The notes: generated by a model not told the origin, from the letters alone. Counted from the stretch's first letter, positions 21,330-30,790 are shown. The stretch: 44,169 nucleotides of DNA from Ignatzschineria ureiclastica (GCF_003121845.1 NZ_QEWQ01000009.1:1-44169), one strand, 5' to 3'. Numbers and translations are program-made.

Positions 21330-21782
21330 TTAATAATCCCCCGGCGCACATTGTAAGCATTGTAATCCTGCTTCACGCCAGAAATTCACAACTGAAGTAC
21401 GGTCATCAAGCACTAACCAAGGTTCAAAACCATCTTGGCGCATATGCGCTAATAGTTTTTCTTTCACCACTTCATCGGGTAATGCATCATCCTCTTCATA
21501 ACGAAGATATACACCATCAAAAGGAATATTATGTTTTGTGAGCCACGCTTCGGTATAGGCTTGATGTGAACGAGGACGACCGCTACAGATCACAATTTTT
21601 TCGCCAGAAGCTTTTAGGATCTGTACCAAACGCTGTACCGGTGCAATCACTTCTGCTTCGGCCATAAATTCAAAGAAATCATCCCAATTCTTATCCTCTT
21701 CTAATACCCATTGCTCTACGCGCGCTACATCAAAAGCCGCTAAGGTTCCATCCACATCTACTACCACACAACTTTGTTTCAT
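21330..21782 (-). CDS. HAD-superfamily phosphatase, polynucleotide-kinase 3'-phosphatase-like
   Basis: 150 residues from the ATG at 21782, chosen because GGAAGGA lies six bases upstream and the protein then begins MKQSCVVVDVDGTLA; the longer frame adds eight unlikely residues. HAD motif I DVDGT with Asp9 and Asp11, motif II ICSGRP, a Lys in VVKEKLL, and motif IV LVLDDRTSVVNFWRE. The arrangement and small size resemble the phosphatase domain of phage T4 polynucleotide kinase and stand-alone bacterial relatives. Whether the substrate is a nucleic acid 3'-phosphate or a small phosphate ester is not decidable. It has its own short transcription unit, with a MITE copy upstream. Confidence 0.85.
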   Translation of the reverse strand: MKQSCVVVDVDGTLAAFDVARVEQWVLEEDKNWDDFFEFMAEAEVIAPVQRLVQILKASGEKIVICSGRPRSHQAYTEAWLTKHNIPFDGVYLRYEEDDALPDEVVKEKLLAHMRQDGFEPWLVLDDRTSVVNFWREAGLQCLQCAPGDY

Positions 21783-21863
21783 AATACGTCCTTCCATTAA
21801 TACCATTTTTACTAATGTCTAAAAGGGATAATGCTTATTCATCTCTTTCTGACAGTTCTCTAC

Positions 21864-22041
21864 TATAGTAATATCTAATATCGGTTCAAAATAAACTGAT
21901 TTAAATGCCGGGCATCAGCTGATCGAGGTAAGGAAGCTGTTCTATCCGGCATCTTGCAAGTGTTGGTAAGTCAGGTTTATCTTCTTTTAAAATCCCACAA
22001 TCACTGTTTAAAACCATTTTTCTTAAACTAAATTGACTATA
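21864..22041 (+). repeat. MITE-like element, copy 4 (178 bp)
   Basis: Left end TATAGTAATATCTAATATCGG has a seven-base internal duplication (aatatct). The core atgccgggcatcagctgatcgaggtaagg ... tatccggcatcttgcaagtg and right end aactaaattgactata match the other copies. It lies between the HAD phosphatase and histidine phosphatase genes. Confidence 0.8.
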
Positions 22042-22185
22042 TAACACTTCTCCCATTAACTTTAATTGTTTTTAACAAATATTATCAATATTAGATCAAT
22101 ATATGACTAAGATCCGTTCTTAATAATCTTCTTATAACAATGACTCAATCTTTTCTCTATCAGCCAATATCCATATGGTTCATCG

Positions 22186-22764
22186 CTATAATTCTGCTAA
22201 AGGCCGAATGACCCACCCCTGCTTTTTACTACCGGCACAGATCCAATAAGGCGCCACATTCCCCACTCGATCTCCGTAAGGAGAGCCCTTCGCCAGCTGC
22301 CAGATGACTCGAAAAACACCTGAATGAGCCACGATTACCGGCGATTCATATTGCGCTAAAATCGTATTGAGTGCTTCAATCACCCTTGTACAGAAATCAA
22401 TCCAGACTTCCCCACCTTCCGGTGTCTCTTCATAAGGTGGTTGCATCGATTGAGGCCGTTCTTCTAAAACACCCCAATTCCGTTCTGCTAAACCCGCAAC
22501 GATTCGCATTGGTCTCTTCGGAAAAAGAAGACGCGCTGTTTCTTGTGCTCGCCGTAATGGACTCACTAACACCGCATCAAACTGATAAGGAACTAAACTT
22601 TCCGCTTGTGCTAACGCTTGCACTCGGCCACGTTCTGTCAATGGAACATCTGTAATGCCGCCGATCAAACCCGCCGCATTGAGGGGCGTTTCACCGTGAC
22701 GAATAAGAACAAATGATTTTCGGATTAAAGAGGGTAATGTGATAGAAGATTCAGTTATTGTCAT
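22186..22764 (-). CDS. Histidine phosphatase family protein (phosphoglycerate-mutase-like)
   Basis: 192 residues, branch 1 histidine phosphatase. RHGE motif at 22-25 (catalytic His23), LTERGRVQA, SPLRRAQETA with the second Arg of the pocket, an acidic residue in AERNWGVLEE, and the second catalytic His147 in VIVAHSGV. The family covers broad-specificity phosphatases, cobalamin/sugar phosphatases and PGMs, so the substrate is open. It lies 116 bp downstream of the MBL-hydrolase gene on the same strand and may be the end of the ABC operon. The start context is weak. Confidence 0.88.
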   Translation of the reverse strand: MTITESSITLPSLIRKSFVLIRHGETPLNAAGLIGGITDVPLTERGRVQALAQAESLVPYQFDAVLVSPLRRAQETARLLFPKRPMRIVAGLAERNWGVLEERPQSMQPPYEETPEGGEVWIDFCTRVIEALNTILAQYESPVIVAHSGVFRVIWQLAKGSPYGDRVGNVAPYWICAGSKKQGWVIRPLAEL

Positions 22765-22879
22765 CGTATGGGCAATCTTTTCAATTAAAAAACAAGGTTG
22801 AGTATTGGCTTATTCGAGTTCATTTGGGCTCATTTAAGATCATTCAAAATCATTCCACTGTCGATAAATCGCCGAAAAA

Positions 22880-24016
22880 TTAACAGATCACTACAGATTG
22901 TTGCCGCACACCTAGTGCATCAAAATAACTGATCGGTTCATCAATAATTTCTCGCGCAAATGTTTGTGACCAGCGGCTAGAGACCCCTATATCAGTGAAA
23001 AGCGGCATCATATATCGACATTGTAAAAGATCAACAATCCGCTCAAGACAACGCTTGGTGGGATGAACATTCCAACGGGAAAAGCTTGCTTTTCCGGCAT
23101 TGATAGAATCTTTTGCAGCTTGATCACAATAACCCGTAAAGAGCGTATGATGTTTAAAATGATTCATCTGCCGCAGTTTCCCAGCCATTCCAGCATTGCC
23201 ATCGGGCCCGCCAGCTAGAAGATAAGTCGGCAGATGCGCGAGGCTTAAAAAAGTGTTACGTCCAGAAACATAGAGAGAAATCGGGATAATAAACCCCATT
23301 AACATCTCTTCAAAAAGCCCCACCATCGATGCTTTCAATGAACCATCATTATCACTCATCATTTGTTGCAACATCGCCAAACAGGCACTATCTAAGCCTA
23401 CCCCTTCAATCTCTTGTTGATAGAGCCAAATAGCCATCTCTAGCGCACGCCCTGACGGTGGCACTGGGAATAAAATAGGCCGATGCAGTTCAAGGGCTAA
23501 TTCAGTACGCAAATCGAGTTGTGTACGATCAAACAACCCATAAGATGCATCTAACAGCGCAATATGGGCCGGTGGTGGTTGATCAAATTGGAACAGCAGT
23601 GACTCAAGACTAAAATCACCGCTATAAAAGAGCCCACCAGCACAATCTAAATGAAACCAAATGCCCCCATAAGCGTGACCGCTTGCGCCTGTTGTAATTT
23701 GGATCGATCCAATATTAAAGACCCCTTTGACCGAAATAATATGGATAAGCCGATTTTTAGGCAATGATTTCGCGGTAACCGCAGTGCAATAGATCGGGAT
23801 ATGGTGCGGGATATTCTCCACATTCCCAATATGATCAAAGTGGTTATGGCTCAGAAGTACCGCATCAAGGTGCTCCGGCATTTGCCAAAGAACCTGATCA
23901 TTTTCCAATAATCCTCCGGCATCAAGCAGTAACCGAATACCCGCATATTCCACGACGATCGCCGCCGGTGCTTTGCTTCCTAAACCGCTAATCACTTCAA
24001 TCTTTAATTCACTCAT
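22880..24016 (-). CDS. MBL-fold metallo-hydrolase
   Basis: 378 residues from ATG at 24016, which overlaps the stop of the ABC ATPase gene (GATGAGTGA), indicating translational coupling; an upstream in-frame start is unlikely. Metallo-beta-lactamase fold: LLLDAGG, then HxHxDH as H57-N-H59-F-D61-H62, SGHAYGG and YSGDFS for the remaining metal ligands. The second half (about 200-378) has RPILFPVPPSGRALEMAIWL, reminiscent of the helical inserts of larger MBL enzymes, and TGYCDQAAKDSINAG, similar to the RNA-processing (beta-CASP) type layout but without clear beta-CASP motifs. No specific enzyme is recognised. Its operon position suggests it acts on the transported compound. Confidence 0.85.
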   Translation of the reverse strand: MSELKIEVISGLGSKAPAAIVVEYAGIRLLLDAGGLLENDQVLWQMPEHLDAVLLSHNHFDHIGNVENIPHHIPIYCTAVTAKSLPKNRLIHIISVKGVFNIGSIQITTGASGHAYGGIWFHLDCAGGLFYSGDFSLESLLFQFDQPPPAHIALLDASYGLFDRTQLDLRTELALELHRPILFPVPPSGRALEMAIWLYQQEIEGVGLDSACLAMLQQMMSDNDGSLKASMVGLFEEMLMGFIIPISLYVSGRNTFLSLAHLPTYLLAGGPDGNAGMAGKLRQMNHFKHHTLFTGYCDQAAKDSINAGKASFSRWNVHPTKRCLERIVDLLQCRYMMPLFTDIGVSSRWSQTFAREIIDEPISYFDALGVRQQSVVIC

Positions 24017-25067
24017 CAAGTAGCCACCCTTGTTGTAATCGTATTTTAACGACACTGCCTAACATCAAAGGTGTCGGATGATAAGCGAGCAATGTAGCAC
24101 CATTCATCGCTCGATCCTGTAGCTGTAAGGTCACCAAATAACGCTCCCCCTGATAGATACTACTGATCACTTTAACCGCAATCCCTTCCTCCACAAGATG
24201 CACGTGTTGAGGTCGAATAAAGACTTGAGCACGCTCAGTGAGCTCTGAATCAGGCCACGCATTTAATAATTGATTACCACTTAAATAGCGGGCATTATCC
24301 ACTAAAAAAGTTTGTCGATTAATGGCCAATTCCAATACCGATCCTTGCCCGATAAAGGATGCCACCCAACGATTTTTAGGTTCACGGTAGAGCTCATCGG
24401 GCTTACCCCATTGCATTAGATGACCTTGATCTAATACGGCAATATGGGTCGCAAGCGCCATTGCTTCCGCCTGATCGTGAGTAACATAGACAAAGGTTGC
24501 ACCGGTACGCCGATGAAAATCGCGAAAGGTTTCTTCCATTGTCGCCCGTAAATGGCGATCAAGGTTGGCAAGCGGTTCATCGAGTAGTACCACTTTTGGA
24601 TTAGAGACTAAGCAACGGGCAAGTGCTACACGTTGTCGCTGGCCGCCACTCAATTCCTGTGGCGAACGCGCCGCATAAGCCCCTAACTCAACCACGTCTA
24701 ATACCGCTTTTACTTTCTGAGTAAGCGCTTCGCGATTTACTTTAGCAATCTTCAGCGGATAGCCCACATTTTCGGCAACTGTCATATGCGGCCAGAGGGC
24801 ATAGGATTGAAAAACCATACTCATATCCCGATTTTCAGGCGCCGTATGTAAAGTACTATCTGCGAGTAATCGCTCATCTAAATAGAGTGCCCCATTACTA
24901 ATATTCTCTAACCCGGCAAGCATTCGTAGAATTGTCGTTTTACCACAGCCACTTGGCCCTAAAAGTGCGGCAAACGCCCCTGAGGGAATGGTGAGATTCA
25001 AATCTTTAACGGCGTGATAATGATTATCGTAAAATTTATCGATATGAGAGAGTTTTACTGTTGCCAC
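24009..25067 (-). CDS. ABC transporter ATP-binding protein (Fbp/Pot-like)
   Basis: 352 residues; cytosolic energising subunit of an importer. Walker A GPSGCGKTT at about 37-45, Q-loop MVFQSYALWPH, signature LSGGQRQRVALARCL, Walker B VVLLDEPLANLD, H-loop VTHDQAEAMAL. A C-terminal TOBE-type domain occupies about 270-352 (VFIRPQHVHLVEEG, GERYLVTLQL). This class serves iron, polyamine, phosphonate and sugar-phosphate importers. It overlaps the permease gene by 13 bp. Confidence 0.95.
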   Translation of the reverse strand: MATVKLSHIDKFYDNHYHAVKDLNLTIPSGAFAALLGPSGCGKTTILRMLAGLENISNGALYLDERLLADSTLHTAPENRDMSMVFQSYALWPHMTVAENVGYPLKIAKVNREALTQKVKAVLDVVELGAYAARSPQELSGGQRQRVALARCLVSNPKVVLLDEPLANLDRHLRATMEETFRDFHRRTGATFVYVTHDQAEAMALATHIAVLDQGHLMQWGKPDELYREPKNRWVASFIGQGSVLELAINRQTFLVDNARYLSGNQLLNAWPDSELTERAQVFIRPQHVHLVEEGIAVKVISSIYQGERYLVTLQLQDRAMNGATLLAYHPTPLMLGSVVKIRLQQGWLLDE

Positions 25068-26755
25068 GCAATAGCCCCTTTAGGCAGATAGCGCCCCATT
25101 AAATTGAGAAGTAACATCACCAATGCTACGAGAAAAACCACAAAAACCGAGACTGCTGAGGCTAAAACCTTATTGCCCCCTTCATCTAAGTTAAAGATCA
25201 CAACGCCTAACGTCTCATTCCCCGTACTCCAGAGTAGGGCTGATACCGTCAATTCATTAATAGCCGTCATAAAGACCAAAAGCGCACCGGCAAAGGCCGC
25301 CGGTGCTAATAGCGGCAAAATAATATCCCGTAAGCGTTGATAAAAGTTGGCACCTGCAAGCGCTGCGGCCTCTTCCATCGCCATATCGAGCTGTAACATA
25401 CTATTGTGTACCGGCTTCATACAGACCGTTAAAAAACGGGCTAAATAAGCAATAAAAATCAGACCTAAAGTGCCATAGAGCGTATATTCAATAATCGGTA
25501 TTGGTTTGGCAAAAAGTAGAATAAAAGCAATCGCTAATACAACGCCCGGTAAGGTATAAGGAATATCAATTGCTCGCTCCATAAAGCGTAGTTTACGACT
25601 TGGAAAACGCACTAATAGATAGGCAAAAGGGATACTCAATAACATCAAGATCAATGCCGCTGATACTGAGAGCACCATACTATTACTCAACGCGCGCCAC
25701 GTGGCGCTGTAAGGATCGATCATTGTGCGATAGGCGGCTAAAGTCATCGTGTCACTAGTGAGTGGAACCCCTAAGGTTGGGACCAGTGATGTAGCAATCA
25801 ATGCTAATAATGGTGCTACAAGAATCAGCAATAAGATCACCCCTAAAAAGAGCTCTAGTAGTAACCGTTTATACCCCAATTTAAAATCTAATGCCCGTCC
25901 GCTACTACCAATAAGTGGTAGCGCATATCGCTGCTGCAAACGACTCTGCACCGCCACAATGAGAAAAGCCATTACGCCCATTAAGACAGACATTGCCGCC
26001 ACTTCATTCAACATCGTAGAACTAAAAGAAGCCATCGCTTGATAGATCTGTGTGGGTAATACGAAATAAGAGATCGGAATCCCCAACATCGCCGGGATAC
26101 CAAAATTTCCAAGACTGGAGATAAAAGCAATCGCAGCGCCGGCAATAAGCGCGGTTCGGCAGAGAGGAATCATAATATCGATCAACACACGCCACAAAGA
26201 AGCACCATTAAGACGCGCAGCTTCAATCTGCTCTTGAGGTAGGTTAATCAGCTGTGTTCTTAATGTTAAAAAGACAAGCGGTGCGTGCTGAATCCCGAGT
26301 AGTAATGCAATACCTTCGGCTGAATGAAGGGGATTCGTCCGACCAAATCCCGGCGCAAATCCCAATGCTTTAAGAATAATGCTATTAGAGCCAAAGAGCT
26401 GTAACCAACTCAGGGCCGTCACTTGAGGCGGAATCATCATTGGCAACATAAAGAGAAAAATCCAAATGCCTTTTCCTCGAATATTGGTTAATGTCAGACA
26501 GAAAGCAAATAGACTGCCGAGCAGAACCGAAATAACCATTCCCCAAAAACTAGTATAAAGACTATGATAAATGGCCGTCCACGTTCGCTGATCACTGAAA
26601 ACACGCGCCATACTACTCTCTCTGCCGGCAGGCAGATCCGCAACTGCCGCAATGATAAGTTGTAAGGTTGGCGATAGACTAAAGAAAATCACAATGATCA
26701 AGAGTCCCCAAAGCAGCACTTTAGGAGGACTCTGATTTAAAATAGAGCGCTTCAT
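25055..26755 (-). CDS. ABC transporter permease, fused two-domain type (FbpB-like)
   Basis: 566 residues with about 12 TM segments; two BPD_transp_1 domains in one chain, so one protein replaces a permease dimer. EAA-type loops: EAARLNGASLWRVLIDIMIP near residue 180 in the first half and EEAAALAGANFYQRLRDIILP near 465 in the second. Two-domain permeases are characteristic of the FbpB/AfuB iron-type, thiamine (ThiP) and some 2-aminoethylphosphonate importers. It starts six bases after the binding-protein stop codon. Confidence 0.94.
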   Translation of the reverse strand: MKRSILNQSPPKVLLWGLLIIVIFFSLSPTLQLIIAAVADLPAGRESSMARVFSDQRTWTAIYHSLYTSFWGMVISVLLGSLFAFCLTLTNIRGKGIWIFLFMLPMMIPPQVTALSWLQLFGSNSIILKALGFAPGFGRTNPLHSAEGIALLLGIQHAPLVFLTLRTQLINLPQEQIEAARLNGASLWRVLIDIMIPLCRTALIAGAAIAFISSLGNFGIPAMLGIPISYFVLPTQIYQAMASFSSTMLNEVAAMSVLMGVMAFLIVAVQSRLQQRYALPLIGSSGRALDFKLGYKRLLLELFLGVILLLILVAPLLALIATSLVPTLGVPLTSDTMTLAAYRTMIDPYSATWRALSNSMVLSVSAALILMLLSIPFAYLLVRFPSRKLRFMERAIDIPYTLPGVVLAIAFILLFAKPIPIIEYTLYGTLGLIFIAYLARFLTVCMKPVHNSMLQLDMAMEEAAALAGANFYQRLRDIILPLLAPAAFAGALLVFMTAINELTVSALLWSTGNETLGVVIFNLDEGGNKVLASAVSVFVVFLVALVMLLLNLMGRYLPKGAIAWQQ

Positions 26756-26761
26756 AAGAGG

Positions 26762-27763
26762 TTATTGAGCACCAAATAGTTCAGTAAATCGGGCTTTATC
26801 AGATTCAGAATCTTTCAAGGCTTTTGCTGCATCAAAATTCATTAAAATAATCTCTTCACGCGCCGGGAATCCTGCAGGAACCCCTAACGCTGAATGTGCC
26901 GGAAGATAACCCTGTTTGAGCACCAATTCTTGCCCCTCTTTTGAAAGCACAAAATCGATAAATTGCTTCGCAGCGGCCTTATTCGGTGCCTCTTTTAACA
27001 TCGCAACAGGCTCTGTCACCAAACTTACCCCCTCTTTCGGGAAAAGAAACTCAATCGGTGCGCCTTTTGCCTTTTCACGATAAGCCATATAATCCACTAA
27101 GACACCATAAGCTTGATTCCCCGCAGCTAATGCGCTAACTACAGCCCCATTACCCCCTTGTGGCATTACGCCATTTTGCTTAAGATCAGCATAATATTGC
27201 CAGCCTAACTCAGGGTTATTCGTCAATGTTGAGAGATGAATTAATGCCGCACCTGAATAGAGGGGGCTTGGCATCGTAACCATATTTTTCACTTCAGGGC
27301 GCGTCAAATCTTTCCACGAAGTGGGCTTAATGGGTGCTTGTTGATGATATGCAATCCCTGTTGTAATCAGCTTTGTCCCATAATAGTAGCCTTCCGGATC
27401 ATAAAGCGCCGCTTCATATCCTTTTGCTTCCGGCGAGAGATAAGCCTCTAATAATCCTTGTGCTTTCAATGCTTCCATCGTCACACTATCGGCGATTAAG
27501 AGTAGATCAGGACTTGCCGCACCTGCCGCTTGCTCCGCTTGTAATCGCGCCATCAATTTAGTGGTTCCATCTCGAATCCAATTCACTTTGATATCCGGAT
27601 AGTGTTGATTAAATGCCGCAACCGTCTGCTGTGCATCTTCAGTGGGCTGACTGGTATAGATCGTCAAGCTATTTTGCGCAAAAAGCATAGGCGTAAAGAG
27701 CGTCAATGCTACGCCGGTGAGTAATGATTTAATGCTAATTTTAAATGTCGTACTGCGTTTCAT
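26762..27763 (-). CDS. Periplasmic substrate-binding protein of the ABC importer
   Basis: 333 residues with a signal peptide (MKRSTTFKISIKSLLTG ... TPMLFA, likely cleavage after Ala29, no lipobox). Mature sequence begins QNSLTIYTSQPTEDAQQTV, typical of the FbpA/AfuA/PotD-type extracellular binding fold. YYGTKLITTGIAYHQ, SPLYSGAALIHLSTL and GNQAYGVLVDYM follow. The consecutive Tyr pair expected for Fe3+ ligation by FbpA is not in its usual place; GWQYYADLKQNG is a shared structural segment. Hexose-phosphate (AfuA) or phosphonate use is as plausible as iron, which fits the two hydrolases downstream. First gene of the operon; no Fur-box-like sequence was noted in the upstream 200 bp. Confidence 0.9.
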   Translation of the reverse strand: MKRSTTFKISIKSLLTGVALTLFTPMLFAQNSLTIYTSQPTEDAQQTVAAFNQHYPDIKVNWIRDGTTKLMARLQAEQAAGAASPDLLLIADSVTMEALKAQGLLEAYLSPEAKGYEAALYDPEGYYYGTKLITTGIAYHQQAPIKPTSWKDLTRPEVKNMVTMPSPLYSGAALIHLSTLTNNPELGWQYYADLKQNGVMPQGGNGAVVSALAAGNQAYGVLVDYMAYREKAKGAPIEFLFPKEGVSLVTEPVAMLKEAPNKAAAKQFIDFVLSKEGQELVLKQGYLPAHSALGVPAGFPAREEIILMNFDAAKALKDSESDKARFTELFGAQ

Positions 27764-27877
27764 CGGAAATCCCTCTCAATTAAGATATCTCCTATTTAAA
27801 CAGCCATTTGTGACATTGAGATGACGAGGAAATGAAGAACATTAGATTATTATTGACAATACAATAGCTCTACCAAT

Positions 27878-27934
27878 AAAAAACTACAGCCAAATCCTGA
27901 AAATATCATTTCAGTAATGACTGTAGTTTTAAAA
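27878..27934 (-). terminator. Terminator after the M20 amidohydrolase operon
   Basis: AAAACTACAG/CTGTAGTTTT stem (27880-27889 with 27921-27930) around a 31-base loop that itself contains TGAAAATATCATTTCA. On the minus strand the T-run TTTTTTATT follows. Confidence 0.8.
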
Positions 27935-27985
27935 TAGTGCGTTCCGCTGACCACTTTTAACTAGAAAATGACCCTCTCCTCACAA

Positions 27986-29176
27986 TTATCGCGTCACAAT
28001 ATTGACAAAGATCTGTGCACCCACTAATAAACAATCATCATCAATATAGTAAGGATTAGAATGAAGAAAGTTGTTAATACCTTTCTCTTTCTTACCACTT
28101 CCGAGGAAGAATAGCGCACCTTTGCGATCTTTTGTGGCATTGATCATGTAGCTAAAATCTTCACTTCCTGTCATCGGTGAACCATTAGCTTCAATATTCT
28201 CTTCCGGTAAAAAAGCACGTGCGGCTGCTAATACCTCAGCATAAGCATCTGGGTGATTAATGACTGCCGGATATCCCGCAAATTCCATCGTTGTTTTAAA
28301 ACCGCCGGCTTCACTACGCGCGACAATCTCCTCAAAACTTGCTTTTAAAGTTTGATCAGTCTTTTCATCCATTGAACGAATTGTGCCCCGAGCTTGCGCA
28401 TAATCTGCGATCGCATTTGGGATTGTTCCCCCTTGAATCATACCGCAACCAAAAACAGCCGGGGAGAATGGATCAACTTTTTTCGCAACAACATAATCCA
28501 TATAATCAATTAAACGAGTCATCTCCCGAATGGCATCAAGTCCCTTTTGAGGCGTTGAACCATGCGCTGAAACACCATGAACCGTTAAAGTCCACGCAGA
28601 TCCCCAAGAAGACATTACACCGCTATTAAAGTGGATACAACCTGTTTCTAATGCCCCATTATTATGAAGCGCATACACCTCACTTACGCCCTCCATACAA
28701 CCGAGCTCCACCATCTTATCAGCGCCCGGTACACGCATATCCTCCTCTGCCATTTGGAAGATAAAACGGACATTGTGCGTCATCTCATCTCGATGTTCTG
28801 CGAGATATTTCGCGGTCGTTAAGGCAATCGCCATATGGGTATCATGTCCACAGTTATGCGCTAAACCTTCGTGGGTTGAGCGATAAGCATCCTCTGTCAT
28901 ATCGGGCATCTCTAAGCCATCCATATCAGCACGAATAGCCACTAAAGAGAAGGCGGGATTGACAATCAGATCAGCAGTGAAACCCGTATAGCCCTCTAGC
29001 GTGCGAATCTGATAGCCGAAGCGCTCCATCAGCTCTCGACAATATTGTGAGGTTTTAAACTCCGCTCCTGACGGCTCAGGAATTTGGTGCAGATCTTGAC
29101 GCACCTTTTTACTAAAAGCCTCTAATTTTTGTAACTTTTCACTAATATTGTATTGATGATTACTTTGATTACTCAT
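27986..29176 (-). CDS. M20-family amidohydrolase (peptidase M20D)
   Basis: 396 residues; dinuclear-metal hydrolase of N-acyl amino acids, dipeptides or related amides. HQIPEPSGAEF near residue 31, RADMDGLEMPD, NCGHDTHMAI (metal Cys/His/His-Asp region), QMAEEDMRVPGADKM with the catalytic Glu pair, HGVSAHGSTPQKGLDAI of the dimerisation domain, GSEDFSYM and HSNPYYIDDD at the C-terminus. The start ATG overlaps the stop of the upstream membrane-protein gene (TAATG), so the three genes 27986-30604 are translationally linked. The partner membrane proteins suggest import of its substrate. Confidence 0.95.
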   Translation of the reverse strand: MSNQSNHQYNISEKLQKLEAFSKKVRQDLHQIPEPSGAEFKTSQYCRELMERFGYQIRTLEGYTGFTADLIVNPAFSLVAIRADMDGLEMPDMTEDAYRSTHEGLAHNCGHDTHMAIALTTAKYLAEHRDEMTHNVRFIFQMAEEDMRVPGADKMVELGCMEGVSEVYALHNNGALETGCIHFNSGVMSSWGSAWTLTVHGVSAHGSTPQKGLDAIREMTRLIDYMDYVVAKKVDPFSPAVFGCGMIQGGTIPNAIADYAQARGTIRSMDEKTDQTLKASFEEIVARSEAGGFKTTMEFAGYPAVINHPDAYAEVLAAARAFLPEENIEANGSPMTGSEDFSYMINATKDRKGALFFLGSGKKEKGINNFLHSNPYYIDDDCLLVGAQIFVNIVTR

Positions 29177-29625
29177 TAAATAACTCCTTGAATACTAAAG
29201 CCAATCTGCGCCACAATTGACGCGCCAAAGAAGCAGCAAGTTGAGACGATCATAAAGATCAAAATCACTTTCCAAGACATCTTTTTTAACTCTTCTAATT
29301 GTCCACCGACAGAGAGCCCTGCAAATGCGAGTAGTGGCACACAACAGGATAAAAATGAGACTTTCCCGATAGAATCAATAAAGAAATAGCGTACCGGTGT
29401 ATCAGGAAGACAAATGATAATCCCGATAATCGTGGCATAAGCAAATGCCGGAAGAGAAGAAGGTAAATAAAACTTCACCACTAACGAAATAAAGACCACA
29501 AGAGACATCGCAATAAAGCTATCCCACATCTCATAAAATGCAATCCCCGAAGTTAATGTTTGAGTCAACATGGCTAATAGAATCGCCACAAAGACCAATT
29601 TCATATCTATAATAATCTGTTTCAT
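29176..29625 (-). CDS. Uncharacterised membrane protein, partner of the DUF3100 protein
   Basis: 149 residues with four to five hydrophobic segments: MKLVFVAILLAMLTQTLTSG, SFIAMSLVVFISLVVKFYL, AFAYATIIGIIICL, FLSCCVPLLAFAGLSVGG and VILIFMIVSTCCFFGASIV. It starts ten bases after the DUF3100 gene and overlaps the M20 gene by one base. Probably the small subunit of a two-part transporter; no characterised homologue is known to me. Confidence 0.8.
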   Translation of the reverse strand: MKQIIIDMKLVFVAILLAMLTQTLTSGIAFYEMWDSFIAMSLVVFISLVVKFYLPSSLPAFAYATIIGIIICLPDTPVRYFFIDSIGKVSFLSCCVPLLAFAGLSVGGQLEELKKMSWKVILIFMIVSTCCFFGASIVAQIGFSIQGVI

Positions 29626-29635
29626 ACTCTCCCCC

Positions 29636-30604
29636 TTATTGCTTCTCTCTATCTTTTGCGCTTTGATCGGCTTCTATTTGAGAGGATACAACTGGCGGTG
29701 TAATCGCCTGCTCTTCAAGCCCGTCTTCCTTTAAGTTGGCCTCTAACACCTGTTCTGTCTCAATCAGTGTCGCCGTTGCCGGTGCTGAAGGTGGCGCTTG
29801 ATCTTTATTAAAAATCCGATACATCATCTCTGCCAACGGCAGTCCTAAAAAGGTTAAAGAGAGTGCGCCTAATACCGAAGAGAGTAGATTTGACGCAGCG
29901 GCAATACTTAAAACCTGTTGTGCCATTGTTTCATCTAATCCACTAATCAAGGCACCTGAAGCTGCACTTAACATCGACCCCGAACCCACACCAGAGCCCG
30001 CAGCAAGTGCTAATGGACTTAATCCTGTTAAAGGCGCTAAGCTACCTAATACACTAAACCATAAAGTTCCAATCACAGAACCACAAAGATAGATCGCTAA
30101 CACACCGATATATTCTTGTGACCCTGTACCAAATTTTCCTTGAATAACCGCAATCGAGGGCTCGCGGCTAATAGAAGAACAGGCCCCAATAGCCCGACGA
30201 CCAAAGCCAAATTTGACCGCTAAAGGAACTGCAATAAAGATCGGCAATAAGTTCCCAAGCTCTTGTAGAAAAAGCGGGATCCCGACACTGAAGATCATCT
30301 TCAAATTAGGGACAATCATTCCGGCGTATTGTGTGCCAAGGATTAAGAGGCTAAATCCTACCATTTTGCCGCAAAAAGCCTCCTCTTTTTTAGTAAAGAT
30401 CTTACCCCACCAAGAGAGCTTTTTCTTGGTAAATGACGCGGATAATACCATTCCGATAATGACCGCAAAGAGCATTGGTAAAATAGGAATCATCGCAATG
30501 CCAATATTGATCTCTTTCTTGCCAATGACATATTGAGATACAAAGATCAGCAAAGCCGTTGTGGCAATGCTGATCCAAAATATCTGAATCGAACTTCTTT
30601 CCAT
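29636..30604 (-). CDS. DUF3100-type membrane protein
   Basis: 322 residues. About nine TM segments up to residue 270, then a hydrophilic Ala/Glu/Gln-rich tail (about 272-322). GKMVGFSLLILGTQYAGMIVP, AIGACSSISREPSIAVIQGKFG and GSGVGSGSMLSAASGALISG are the conserved-looking blocks; the Gly/Ser-rich turn suggests a transport pore. A perfect AGGAGG precedes the ATG. The family assignment is from memory of these blocks. It is first in an operon with a 149-residue membrane protein and an M20 amidohydrolase, implying uptake of an amide or acyl-amino-acid substrate. Confidence 0.75.
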   Translation of the reverse strand: MERSSIQIFWISIATTALLIFVSQYVIGKKEINIGIAMIPILPMLFAVIIGMVLSASFTKKKLSWWGKIFTKKEEAFCGKMVGFSLLILGTQYAGMIVPNLKMIFSVGIPLFLQELGNLLPIFIAVPLAVKFGFGRRAIGACSSISREPSIAVIQGKFGTGSQEYIGVLAIYLCGSVIGTLWFSVLGSLAPLTGLSPLALAAGSGVGSGSMLSAASGALISGLDETMAQQVLSIAAASNLLSSVLGALSLTFLGLPLAEMMYRIFNKDQAPPSAPATATLIETEQVLEANLKEDGLEEQAITPPVVSSQIEADQSAKDREKQ

Positions 30605-30790
30605 CTAATTTCCTCCTAATATCTTAAAATGATCATCATTAAATATAGAGACTAAACTCAGATACTCCCTTGCATAGAGGGGATAACCCCATTTAGTTAT
30701 ATAATAAAATTTACATTTGATAACATAAAAATAACAGCTTTTTGATGCATATAGGATGAAAACCATCATTTCGATCGTTTAATTAGCAAA

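Noticed and set aside
26762-27763. Firm assignment as an iron(III)-binding protein
   Set aside because: The fold matches, but the iron-ligand Tyr pair and a Fur box were not found.
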